Origin: Tubulanus polymorphus | Lineage: Eukaryota > Nemertea > Palaeonemertea > Tubulaniformes > Tubulanidae | Length of the DNA stretch: 64,000 bases | Direction: 5' to 3' | Assembly: GCF_964204645.1 (NCBI RefSeq) | Contig: NC_134030.1 | Span: forward strand, 7,192,278 to 7,256,277 | Part shown: positions 1-11,400 of the stretch, piece by piece | How the letters are laid out: the number at the start of each line of letters is the position of its first letter | How positions within the stretch are numbered: the stretch's first letter is position 1 | Made by a program: the position numbers and the translations under genes | The notes under the pieces: model-generated | The model's database searches: none | What the model was told of the DNA's origin: nothing | Seen by the model: the letters and a program-made list of their open reading frames with translations, nothing else

Positions 1-2800
1 TCCGAGATGGCTTCGTTAACAACAAAATATCTCTATTAGATCTTGTAGTGTCATTCTCAGACACTAGGGGACACTCGTCCGATACTTCGTTCACATATAC
101 TGGTCGGGCGAGTGCACGCGATGTCGCCGTTTGTTTACGATACATATCTGTGGGTAAACTCGTTAATGAAAATCAATAACACCTTTACAATGACCCTACG
201 TTCGACTGTGGCATTCGAGGATTCCGCTTGTGGCAAGCTAGGATCCACCAGGTTCGTTTGTGAGCATATAATTTCAATTCAATTCATTGAATTGTTTATC
301 ATACTGATACACCCATTCCGGGTCGAGGATGTACAGAGTGAAATTTACAAACCTTATGGCAAGGATTTTCTCTCAGATTCAATTAAAATCTATCCACGGT
401 TTCTCAGATTCTACGAATGACGAATTGAATCAAGCTTCAACATCATTTCGAGTTTACCAATAGACACGATTTGCCTAATGTGTCGTGTGGAAGGGGGGAG
501 GGGCTATAGATGAGAGTTAACTGAAAATGAACTCAATTTTGTTGATAGCGCGCCATCTAGCGGGATAGCTGGTGGTATAATTAGTCCTCATTTAATTCGA
601 TTTTGAAGGCTTTGGTAAACGGCCTGGTGACCGTCAACATTAGTCCAATCAACAATGAAATGGAGATATTAAAACTCAATTACTGCGTTTGACAGCTAAT
701 ATGCACTTTCACTATATATCTACATGTCAAGAGTGAAAAACTGAATTGACGATGTAGGCGCGTGTCTATGGCCGGTACGTATATAACAGATTCAATGATG
801 AACCACTTCAGAAATGAACAATGATTAAATTTTCATGTGTCAAGTTATTTGAAAACTGTTTTCGATTTTATGACGAAGAAGTCTGCATTGAATTTCAGCT
901 CTAACCCTCCACCACAGTATCCATCCGTGTGTTGGTGTAGTGAGAGTCAAGTTTATACATGTATGGGGAAAAACGATAAAGATCATGCACACATGCAAAA
1001 GGCCTCCGTGACGAAAAATAACCAAGCACCACAACTGATACGTAGGTCACAAGGAAGCGGGATGATTCGAAAAAAGAGCTAAACAATCGGTTTATTAAGA
1101 AAATATCGATGAAAAAAATCAAGAATGAAATTCTACCTAACTACATGCCATAGAAAAAGGGGTTCATCGTTATCAGCCTTGGGATTAATACACTGACAGT
1201 GTGATTCTTAGAAAGCTGTCAGGTTTTCTGACTGGGAACAAAACTTTTTCAAACGTGGAAAAACAACGGCATTCGGAGAGTCCTCAACCCAGCCTACTCT
1301 TATCCTCCGGGTTAGATTTGAGTCACTATTGTGTCATGATGTATCAGCAATGGAATACCGGGCTGCTCAGGTAAATCTTGGAGGTATGATTTCGTGAATT
1401 AGTGAATGTTGCAATAACGTTGTGGTTGTTTAAGGGTTAAATCGCCAGATTCCGCAGCGACTTATTTTTTCGGTTTACAAAAGGTCTTTATACACAGCGT
1501 GAATTCATAAGGGATGTCGAGTAATCAACTGCGACCGTGTCACGAAACTCGCCGCGCAACAAACACAATTAACTGGCTCACTAAACGCCGCTCGACGATT
1601 TTACGCTATCAAAATCGAATGACCTTCGGGATTCACGCGCCCGCGCACCGCGCCAGCTATATCTTATTCTTATCGAATCCCCGCGAGAAGTTTCATCCAT
1701 CTCGCAGTGAATTATACCTACGTTCGCCACGTTCTCCGACTTTATTGTACGTGTATTAGTCACGAGACAATGATTTTGGCAATATATTCCAGCGGAATTA
1801 CGGGCAACGAAGTCGTCAATTCTTTGATGGATCGAAACGACCGCAACGATCCCGTATATCAGTTAATCTACGAGTTCACCGAGTAACCGTCATATTTGAA
1901 TAGTTTGCCTGAATAATTACCGACACCTTTTATATAGTCCAGGCTTCAGGGAATAGGCGATTTTAATTTGAAAAGTTTCCAGACAAGCTGAACAATTTGA
2001 GAAAAGTTGGTTCGAATGCTTGAAATACAGACGACAAACGATACGGCGAACCTGGTGGATCCTCGCTTGCCGCAGGAGCATCATCAAGCCTAGGTTTTAT
2101 TCGTAACCGAAGCAAACTCACCATACGTCTTCGCGATAGCGTCACATTATATCGCGGAATAAAACAGATCTTTGTTTCTGCTTTGCTGGTGACATTTAGA
2201 GATCGCGTGTGAAACTCTCGTAATGCGTCTGCGCGTCGGCTGTTCAGTTTTCGAGTTGGAACCATCGAAGAAAAAAACGACGGTACACTTCAGATTATCG
2301 ACTAATCAATGACATTTGATGAGGCGGATCAATTATAAATCAATTCATTTCATTTTGCGACACACCGAGAACTTGAACACCGGCGCTGTTTGGCTGAATC
2401 GATAGCGATAAACCGCGTATCAACGGAAGTAATCACCGACGCAGCAACGTCTACTGCCGCAGTCCGTGTTTGAAAAGTTATTACGCGAAGCCCTTTTATT
2501 TGTAAACCGCTTCAAATTGCGGATTGCCGACACACGCGCCGGCTATCGAGACAAAACGGGAATTTTTTTTTGTCACGCCTATCGCGCCAATTAACGACGG
2601 TTTGCTCAGTTAATAATTCAGAAAAAAATGAATCGATTTTTTATTTCTTAATATAATTCTTCAACCCGCATTGCGAGCACAACGATTTCTTAGTAGAGTT
2701 TAAAGTCCGAACTGCAAGTAACAGTGTGTAACCCATGTGGGTCTTAAGACACGGCAAAGGTCTTTTCATTGGTTGTTATCTTATGACTCACAACCTAAGT
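1..2800. other. non-coding stretch, presumed downstream intron
   Basis: No exon, RNA gene or clear repeat array is visible. A short word related to the 52289-52402 foldback (GAGTTAACTGAAAATGAACT) occurs near 514-533. Open frames of 60-102 codons lack domain motifs. It is likely part of the Kirrel-like intron after exon 4, because exon 4 ends in a donor and no later exon is seen. Confidence 0.4.
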
Positions 2801-2841
2801 TAGCAGGGCCTAGTCCAAGCATGTGTCAGCCAACCCCAGAG

Positions 2842-2897
2842 GTGGTTTCGAACCGGGCCTCTTGGTTCCCAGTCATCCACTTAAACAACCGAGCTAA
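2842..2897 (-). repeat. tRNA-derived SINE-like head (A and B boxes)
   Basis: Read on the minus strand, this segment has TAGCTCGGTTGTT, a good RNA polymerase III A box, followed about 30 bases later by GGTTCGAAACC, a good B box. The flanks do not form a tRNA acceptor stem and the T-stem pairing is imperfect, so this looks like the tRNA-related head of a SINE, or a decayed tRNA, rather than a working tRNA gene. Confidence 0.5.
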
Positions 2898-2899
2898 TC

Positions 2900-4558
2900 G
2901 CACACAACTATATACGGTCTTATTAGATTGGGGGTTTTATAGTTCTTTCCCTCGGGGACGGGATCGGAGAAGATTCATCTTGCGAGAGACCCTGCCGCTG
3001 TTGTAGTTTACTTTTTTAGTCATTTTTGCACTTTCACAAATGACAAACTGTGCGACTGACTCAGACACTTTCGATTGTTATATAATTCAATAGTCCAGTG
3101 TAAACAGTCTGTCGCGCGCACGCATGTTTTCTGTCAAACAACAAAATAAAGAACGGTGACAGAAAAGGTGTGTCGGTTTTTGCAATCGTCCTGCTCAAAT
3201 GATATAAAATGCAAGGCTTGATGATACTGGAGCTGGCTCTCGAATACGCATGACAGGGCATCTTAATAGAATAATTAACGTTGTCAGGCCAGTGCCAGTC
3301 AAATGTAATTTGTTGTACGGCAAGTGAATTGGGCTGATTAGTCACGCGATGGCACTGGGTAAACCTTCATTACAGATGCGCTTTTATTACGCTAAGTTAA
3401 CGATTTACCCCGGCGGTGCTGGGTGTATCGGCCGGCGTAAAAACCATCGTCTCATCGTCGTATAGCAGCGGCGATGACCGAGTCGCGCCGAAAATAACGC
3501 TCAAATAAAGACGACGAACGAAACTGGAATGACCCCAGACGTTTATGGTTCGCGTGGAAGGAATTATACGTCTAACTGTTGTCACCGGTGAACATGAGCT
3601 GAACAGATATCGGTGAAATTTAAGATTTTTCCGCGTCTCCGGCGCAATTATTAATCGTGTAATGATTTGAAGATGGCAGCCGTACCGGACTATCGACATA
3701 AACGACGGTCGTAAATGGTTTGCGAGAGAGGTCTGCATGCGGTATTTTATTGAAAATTAATTTCTCTGAAGGCTTCATTTTTCAGTAATGAAATCCGAAC
3801 TCTTTCGCTTGAAAGAAACAAACAACAAGAGTAATGATAAAAATTTGGAAATCATACGTGCATAGGGATGGGATGGGTGCTTTGTAAAGAGTTATCCGTA
3901 CAAAGCATTTGAATAATTTGTTTACTGGATAGCCCTGTAATTACAAATGACAGCATTCTGTAGTTCTAATTCTGAAAAAGCGTATATGATTTAAAAACAT
4001 CTTGTTAGGACTCCTCTAGGGTTAGTGTCAAGTTTCTTCGAAGGTGCTGTTATCGCATGCATCTACAATCAGTTCATGCTTTTAGGAAATTATGATGAAT
4101 TAGTAATAAGCTTGTTTTTTATGTTTATTGACCTGGGTCATTTTGAGCAATTTTAGGTAGGTTGGTATTGGGTGTATTCTAAGGATTGAGAATCATTTTG
4201 TAACTCGGGAGACACGATCCCAGCGGAGTCCCTTAGTTTTCGACTGCCTTTCGACAACGCAGGAATGATCAGAAGATTCATTTAGTAAACATCGGTAGGA
4301 GTCGAAATGCTCTAGGAAAGGTATCTTTCTATCTGTGAGTGAAGAAAAACGAACTAATAATCATATTAGATAAAACGACCTTAATCCTGAAAAACAAATG
4401 GCTCGTTTTCTTAAAAAAGAAAAGATGCTGTAAGTAAAGTAAGTATATGATTAATAATATTTCAAATGCTAAGTGATAAATGTTCAGTATAGATATGTAT
4501 GTATATTATACAACTAATAAAAGGCGAGGTTAATGTCGCGAAAAGGAAGTGCAACATA
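2900..4558. other. non-coding stretch
   Basis: Nothing recognisable. Frames at 3061-3345 and 3397-3738 (minus) have no conserved motif. The region is taken as intron of the Kirrel-like gene. Confidence 0.35.
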
Positions 4559-4604
4559 TTTTACTGCTTAGTACGATAACCACGCTCAAACGTGGTGAAC
4601 AGAT

Positions 4605-4869
4605 GATAATATAAAAACCCACTATTTACAAATTAAAAGAAATCTAAAATCGAGAATTTATTTATTGAAACAATCTAAAATATAAGAACACGATGTTTCG
4701 ATCTCACACTAGAGATCATCGTCAGGTGATTCACACCTGATTTCACACCTGACGATGATCTCTAGTGTGAGATCGAAAGGTCGTGTTCTTATATTTTAGA
4801 TTGTTTCAATAAAAAAATTCTCGATTTTAGATTTCTTTTAATTTGTAAATAGTGGGTTTTTATCTTATC
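4605..4869. repeat. Penelope-like-type foldback with two head-to-head hammerhead-like motifs
   Basis: A near-perfect inverted repeat of about 265 bp. The left arm runs from GATAATATAAAAACCCAC, and the right arm ends GTGGGTTTTTATCTTATC. Each arm carries a hammerhead-ribozyme-like core reading outwards: on the plus strand CTGACGA (4749-4755), a 6-bp hairpin GATCTC/GAGATC (4757-4774), GAAA (4775-4778) and GTC (4780-4782); on the minus strand the mirror core occupies 4692-4725 with cleavage-type triplet ATC. ACAC/GTGT flank the right core as a short stem I. There is no stem III hairpin. The 10-bp word TTTTACTGCT occurs at 4559-4568 and 4873-4882 and may be a target-site duplication. Confidence 0.7.
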
Positions 4870-7800
4870 ATGTTTTACTGCTGTTGACGTCTTGACAACA
4901 GAGCGAGTGGGCGAGCGAGCCCTCTGCCCGAATAACCCGATGTACACCTATCAGAAATCTGTGATATTCACATTTATCTAGCAAAAGTCCCACGGAACGT
5001 AAGGACCATAGCCGAAGAGTATGGATAAAAATCAAAGTGAGTTTTTTTAAATTTTCATTTTTATATTTCAAAAAGCTTCCCTTTCTTGTTCACAGTAATG
5101 GGTGTGACCGAAAGCCACAAGCAAACTGTGTGTGTATCTATCATACGTTGCTCTTCCCTTATCTATAAAAAATAAACAGATCTCCGTAGAAATCCGATGC
5201 TATATCATAACGTGAGTTTAATGGCAAAGCTCAAACGAAGCCTAATGCGAATGACTGTAAACCTCTGACAGGGTGTTTTTATACCTGAAAGCGGTCTGAA
5301 TTCCGACTCTGAAAAAAAAACATATGATAATAAATAATACATTTTGAGGATAAATAATACATTTTTGTTGTCGACATTAGAGAAACGTTACGAGACAAAA
5401 TGGTCGTCCCCGGGATCTTGTTGGCTCGGCGCACTCGTCCGACATCAGTTCCCTCTCCCTCTCACCCACTCGCTCCCTCTCTTCCCCTATCTCTCCATTT
5501 TCTATTCTATTACGACTCATGCCGACGGAGGCACGCTTACTCGTTTTTTCCCCGACGTGTTTCAATTTCACATTTCGACTGAGACGCAATCGTCTTCCCA
5601 TCGATTAAACATGCCGTCACGCATGAGCGAATATAGCTACACGAATTGATAGAATATTCGTCTCGGACTCGAAAGAGAGAGAGAGAAAGGGAACAGTTTT
5701 CACGCACTTTTTATGCCCGACTGAACACGCGAATAGACTGAGAAATTTTTTAATATAGACAAGACAAGAGCGTGTATATTCAGTTTTGGATTCATTTTCT
5801 ATCGGTTATTATACCATTTCGGTAATAGATACTGGTCGACTCCACCGATTGCAGATATCTTCTCTTTATAGCGATTCTTGTGCTTGAAACTCAGCGCGTT
5901 CGGACAATAGGTAATTAAGCAGTGGTTCCATTGTACTACGCGTTTTGTCCGGTTGGAAACAAATTGTCCGAACGACGATTGTTTCATCGAACCGGCTTTT
6001 GACAACCAACATGGCCGACTAACTGGATGTCACGTGATATGATGACGTCAATGCAAGACCACTATACATCCGAGATTTCCGAATGTATTAGTGACTTATG
6101 AGTGACTTAGATTCCGACTGACTGCAGAGTCGCGCTTCCTAACCCCGCATAGCGCTGACCACGCAAAACCTACTCATCTTTCCAGTTTTGTCAACATTCA
6201 GACAGTTAATTTTTCTATGGATCATCGGGAAGATATTTTTCAATAAACGAACGGGAAAGGGATTCGTGGCAGATTGTGTCAACACGCGACCATGAATGAT
6301 CCGAGAATGATTATACGCTCGGTCAAAAAAAAATGCCCGCACAAGATAAATCAGATAAATGACTGGAATCCATCCGTAGCTGCCGATATGGCGGCTACAG
6401 TAAAACCAATATAGCAATCTCGCGTACATGTTTACACGCGAGAAAACCATTCGAGTAAACCGAAATACCGCTCGTGTCGGTCATAATGATAACGGCGTAA
6501 AAATACTGAGGGATCGAGTCGAGTTGCGTTGACAATCTTCACTACTGAGTGACTATATACTGGACTCATTTGTAGAAGACATAACAGAGATATATACATA
6601 GAGTGGTCTCAGAGACGATCGAAGGGAATATTATTTAATAAGGCTATATGTCGATGCAGATGACGGCGGGTGTCAATCCCGATGCGTCGTATAGTCCAAT
6701 CAGACAAATACGACGTGTATTCGTGTATTTCCGTCTGAAGAAAAGTCGGGAAAACAGACAACAGTGCCGGCAATTGTCGCCAGACAATTAGTACCAGCGA
6801 CGCGTTTATATATGCGACGAAACGACACGATAAGGGAAGTACGGATTGATCAGACACCGCGATGCGCGACGGACGATATATCCAGGGATGACACTGACCT
6901 CCACGCGCGCCAGTATGAAACGGTTACGATACAATATCTCATCTCCGGTGTAAGGAATTATATATCACTTTCACTAATAATAATTACAGACAATTCACAA
7001 TAATCTATAAAGGCACTAGACTCTGGAACTCAACTTGTCAAGATCGACAAAGCGGTCCATCACTTAAATTTACTGATTTAAAATCAATGTAGTTCGCCTT
7101 TTCGACTGGGTCATCAGTTTCTTTCAACTTCAACAGTCGTCCAGCGTCTCTAGTATTTGATAATGCAACTTTTACTTCTTATTGTAATTCAAATCGTAAA
7201 CAAAATATCATTATTATTATCACAACTATTATTATTATTATTATCATTATCAATATCCCGAACCTCGGTCGAGAAAAAGATACGACTGCGATCAGTTTAT
7301 CAATGATTGCGAAGAATGATAATTGCATATAATTGTATTTCCTATACTCACAGCTTGAAACGCATAAATTCAGTAGTTTTGATGGAAGACGCAGAAGGCG
7401 ATAATTGAACTGTTTTAATTAATCAATTCGAATCATCGCTGAAATTTCGACGATTAGAAAATATCGATATACCCGATGCGTTTAAGTTGCGTTATTTTCA
7501 TCTGCCTTACGGGGGTGCCATTCCATCAATATATTCATACATTCATTTCAAACTAATCTATCATTTTCCATCTTTCCCTCTCACTTTCTCCTCTCTCTCT
7601 CTCTCCCTCTCACTTTTTATCGTGTGGAAAGAGTAAATGAAGATAATGAAATCTGAACGCAGAAATTTTTTAATGGCTGCCCGAAGGGGAGTTATCGCTA
7701 AATACCATTCACTCCGAGCTATCGATTTCTGTAAGTTTCATCTGCTCGGCCGCCAGAAAATGAGCCCAATCATGCACGAATAATATGAGAAATGTGTTAT

Positions 7801-8297
7801 GCCCGGCGGGTATTTCCGTACGAGATGATTCTTGATATCGAGACGTCGTTCCGCAGAGTGCAGATGAAATTGTCTCGTGTGCGCCAAAGTTTTGATAAGC
7901 CGGTAATAACCAGACTAAATGAAAAAGACTGCGCAATGCCACGTGGCTGTGACCTTTATTCCAGGGGCTGGCGCTGAAACAATCGAGGCCGATATTTAAG
8001 TCGACTTCTTCATTCTGATATTCACCGATAACCGAAATCTTTTCAGCCTGACATCTATCACAAACTGTGTGGGATGCGATACGGGTTTCTAATCCTCTAC
8101 GCGGAAATATCACATTGTGTCACCGACAGACACGTCGTTTACCCGCGTTACGAAACCTTACATCAATGACATTTAAACTATAAAACACGGCAAAGTTCGT
8201 CAAAGTGTAAGGAGTGAAATATCGTTCGAAACTGAACTCGTAACTTAACAACCGGGGCACTGGAATTCTGAACAACTTGTGTACGTAGCGTGCTTAC
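4870..8297. other. non-coding stretch
   Basis: Contains pyrimidine-rich tracts (5449-5496 and 7566-7616), a tandem word (ATAAATAATACATTTT twice, 5330-5366) and an ATT/ATC microsatellite (7209-7250). A frame of 134 codons at 7709-8113 (minus) has no recognisable domain. I looked here for the missing half of Ig domain 2 and did not find it. Confidence 0.4.
7209..7250. repeat. (ATT)n/(ATC) microsatellite
   Basis: Interrupted ATT trinucleotide repeat visible directly. Confidence 0.9.
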
Positions 8298-8481
8298 CTT
8301 TTTCCGTCGGATTGCACGATCGACCAGTACTTCCAGTTTTTTCGGATGATCTCCCCGCGCGACACCCACGTTATCGTCGGCGCTGGTTTGCCGTTGATGG
8401 CCGTACAGGTGATGTTGTACTGACGACCGGCGGTCACTTGCATTACCGACCCCTCGTCTATTTTCGGCCTATCCGGGAGTA
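8298..8481 (-). CDS. kirrel: Kirrel-like coding exon 4: N-terminal half of Ig domain 2
   Basis: This exon encodes residues 121-180 and two bases of codon 181. It starts after CTATAG and ends AAAAG|GTAAGC (phase 2). The protein reads LPDRPKIDEG, the Ig1-Ig2 linker typical of the family (P-x-x-P-x-I-x-x-G), then YNITC with cysteine C145, GKPAPTITW with W158, and ends IVQSDGK. N142-I-T is a potential N-glycosylation sequon. The second Ig2 cysteine must be in the next exon. I scanned the minus strand of 1-8297 for the expected Cys-x-Ala motif in an Ig-like context and found none convincing, so that exon probably lies beyond the left edge. Confidence 0.9.
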
Positions 8482-11400
8482 CTATAGAGAAGTAACGGAA
8501 AAAAAGTTGTATAGCACGTCAGATACGAAAATGTCTTATCATCGAAATTAGAATGCCATTGCATTTATTAGCACCAAATTCACGAGGTATTATTTGCCAA
8601 TTAACTTATCTCTCATATTTAGTCGAAATGACTTAAGTTTACAAATACCCATATAGACAGGCTTGAAAGGTCTTAAAATGGCTAAATTTTTAACTTAAAA
8701 TTGGGATTGACACTGTAGATTACGTTTGTTTGGTTTGATTTAGTGGCCCTTACAAACCCACCACGCCTGCCACGAGCGGAACAGTGGGTTTGATTTTAAA
8801 ATCGGAAATCGAAGTGTAAATATAGTTGTGTAATCAGCGTTCGAATTACGCGGGTTTTTTTTTGTTAAAATGATCGAACAGATTCAGGGGAAGCGTTGAT
8901 TTCGGGTTAAATTCCATTTGGAGTCCTGTAAGACGGTTCCGGCGGCATCTAGCTCGCTTATAGTCCATGCCGTATAGTAATTATCCTATTAAATCTAGTT
9001 ACTGACCGGCGGGACCTTCAAATTACTTCTGATAGTTACAAAGCCATACCCACTCGGGGACATGCATTAGCACTATTACTGCAGACCAAATAACAGTTGA
9101 CTTATCCGCGAATCTATCGACATCCACGGCAATTGGATACAGGCGTAATTGAGATATCGGATGAGGTAGCTATTGTCTATTATTAACCCGACCACAAACA
9201 AGAAAGATTCCCCAGTTACTGTACGCGGTTCGGCATCGTCGGTAATTGAGCTCAAAATGAACCGACCGAGTTCCCGATCGGACGAAGACCTATCGCGCGT
9301 TCATTACCGCGAGATAAATGATAAACCTGATTATAGAGGATCGCGATTGAACCGCTGACGGACGGACCATCGTCAGTCGGTCATGGGCAAGCGAAATATC
9401 GAATGCCGGGGTCATATTTACATCTTTGAATGACATCTGCGCTCAATGTTGGTAATTAACGATCGATTTTAGGCTGGTATTATATATACATTTGAATTTT
9501 GCTAAATTTCGTCGTTAATTTGACCGGATTGATATATGATACATAAATGATTAGAATCTATTGATCGATTCAGAACAGACACAGACACAGACAGGCAGTA
9601 CACAGACTTATGACTTACTGAGTATTGATAGTCTGGCATTGCGACTGCGTATACCTCGAGCGTTAGCGGTTGGCGCCACCTGGCATTGATAGGTACCGTC
9701 GTCCTCCAGACGTGTGTCTTGTATCATGAGTTTGTATTCGCCTGAAAACATAAGAAATGTATTCGATATTCAAACGAGGGTCCCTCATTTAACATCTCCC
9801 AGTTATTCCGAATTGCGAAAATAACCTTATTTTGTTGTGTAGTTCAGAAAAAAAAATTATCATCATTATCACTATTATTATCATTATTATTATTATCATC
9901 ATTATTATTATTATCATCATTATTATTATTATTATAATTATAAGGTGAAAAAAAAGAAAATTTGCAGCAGGCAGTCGGTGAGTTGAGGGAATAAAAAAGA
10001 TATCCAGATCCTGAGAATTAATCTATTACGGCAACGATAGACGAACGTTCACTACGGTCATACGACCTGTGATTAAATGGTAGCCTGATACGTGGTGATA
10101 CACCGGTTAATGGTTTTCTATCGGGTCGAAGTGACTGTTACTGGAAAGGAAAGGGTTAATCTCCTTCTAGGCTGACGTGCATCTCGCTTCGATATGTCTC
10201 GAGGTGATCACCGCCCGAGTCAGAATTGATAAAGAATGCCAACTCGAATGATCCGGCAACCAGATGGAAGGAACGGCGCGCTTTCGATTTACCCAATTTA
10301 TCCGGAAAGTGACCCAAGGCTAAAGTCTACGGCTAATGACAAATCGAATTTGGCCGCACGAGAATCCGTCGAGATCATGAAAAAAAGTTACAGCATTCAA
10401 CGCGACGTAAGTGAAGCGATTCGAGATGACTCTCAATATCAGAGCATATCGAATTAAATAGACCCAGTCCGCAACATTATACGATTAGGCGGCAATACTG
10501 AGGCGAGTGTGAGTGAATCCTTGGTTTCTTTGTCATCTCGATATAGAACGAGCTGTTTTAAACCTGGTGGTATCGTGAGCCACGATAACAACAATCATTA
10601 TCGCATCTAGAAATGACGTTTCATTTTAAGTCGATAATTTCAATATAGTTACAGCAGATATACGATATAGATATACAGCGGGAATCTGACTCCACGAACA
10701 ACGGGTATCGCAGTTAGTCGACTAATTGTAACCGAATGTCAGCTATGCAAAACACTATAGTCTAGAAATAGTGGAAGACGAAACTGAGCACGGTTACGGT
10801 GGTTGTAAAGTCCGGACTTAGTTCCAAGATGGCCGCCGACTCCGTGAAATGCGGAAGTGTGCGTTCAATTATCGCTCCAGACCACTAGTCTATAACTGCG
10901 AAACCGAATTCGCCCTGCAGTGAACATTTTGAGCGGGGCGACCATGGCGGTTCCCGATGTCACGATCAGGTTCGAATCCCAGCCTAAGGGTCGTCGACCG
11001 AAATCCTCTCTCAATCTCAAACTTATTTTCGAGAATAAAAATTCGCGTAAAAACCGATGTTATACAATATCGTGTGCGTGCGGTGTTTCTGTCATTACGA
11101 ATCATGTCAGAAATGGGCGCCACACCACCAATACATATATACACAATATGATATCTTCGGAAATATAAATTGGACGCCGCGCGGTCGACATGCCATCGCT
11201 CACGACACGATTGACGAAATCTGATCTGACTAGTTACGCGTCGACTGAAGGAGCTTTGCCTCAGCCTGAGGATATAATCAGCGCGTCCGCGTTAACGAGT
11301 TTACCGAAAAGACGACCGATTGTTGCTTTCACCGGATTTAAGCGAGATTAAGTCGTTCGACTCGATGGAAAAGTCAATTACTCCGCCATTAAACTACATT

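Noticed and set aside
4569-4604. Helitron 3' end (hairpin CCACGCTCAAACGTGG with nearby CTAA on the minus strand)
   Set aside because: The following base is G, not T, no TC-type opposite end was found, and the adjacent foldback with a flanking direct repeat explains the site better.
7709-8113. 134-codon minus frame containing CDRCQAEK as the missing Ig2 half
   Set aside because: The Cys-x-Ala is there, but the surrounding residues lack the Ig F-strand pattern (D-x-G/N-x-Y/F-x-C) and no acceptor of the right phase precedes it.
10969-10979. Isolated B-box word GGTTCGAATCC as a tRNA gene; the same word at 57500-57510 and a near match at 40805-40815
   Set aside because: No A box at suitable spacing and no cloverleaf could be drawn around them; at most they are SINE relics.
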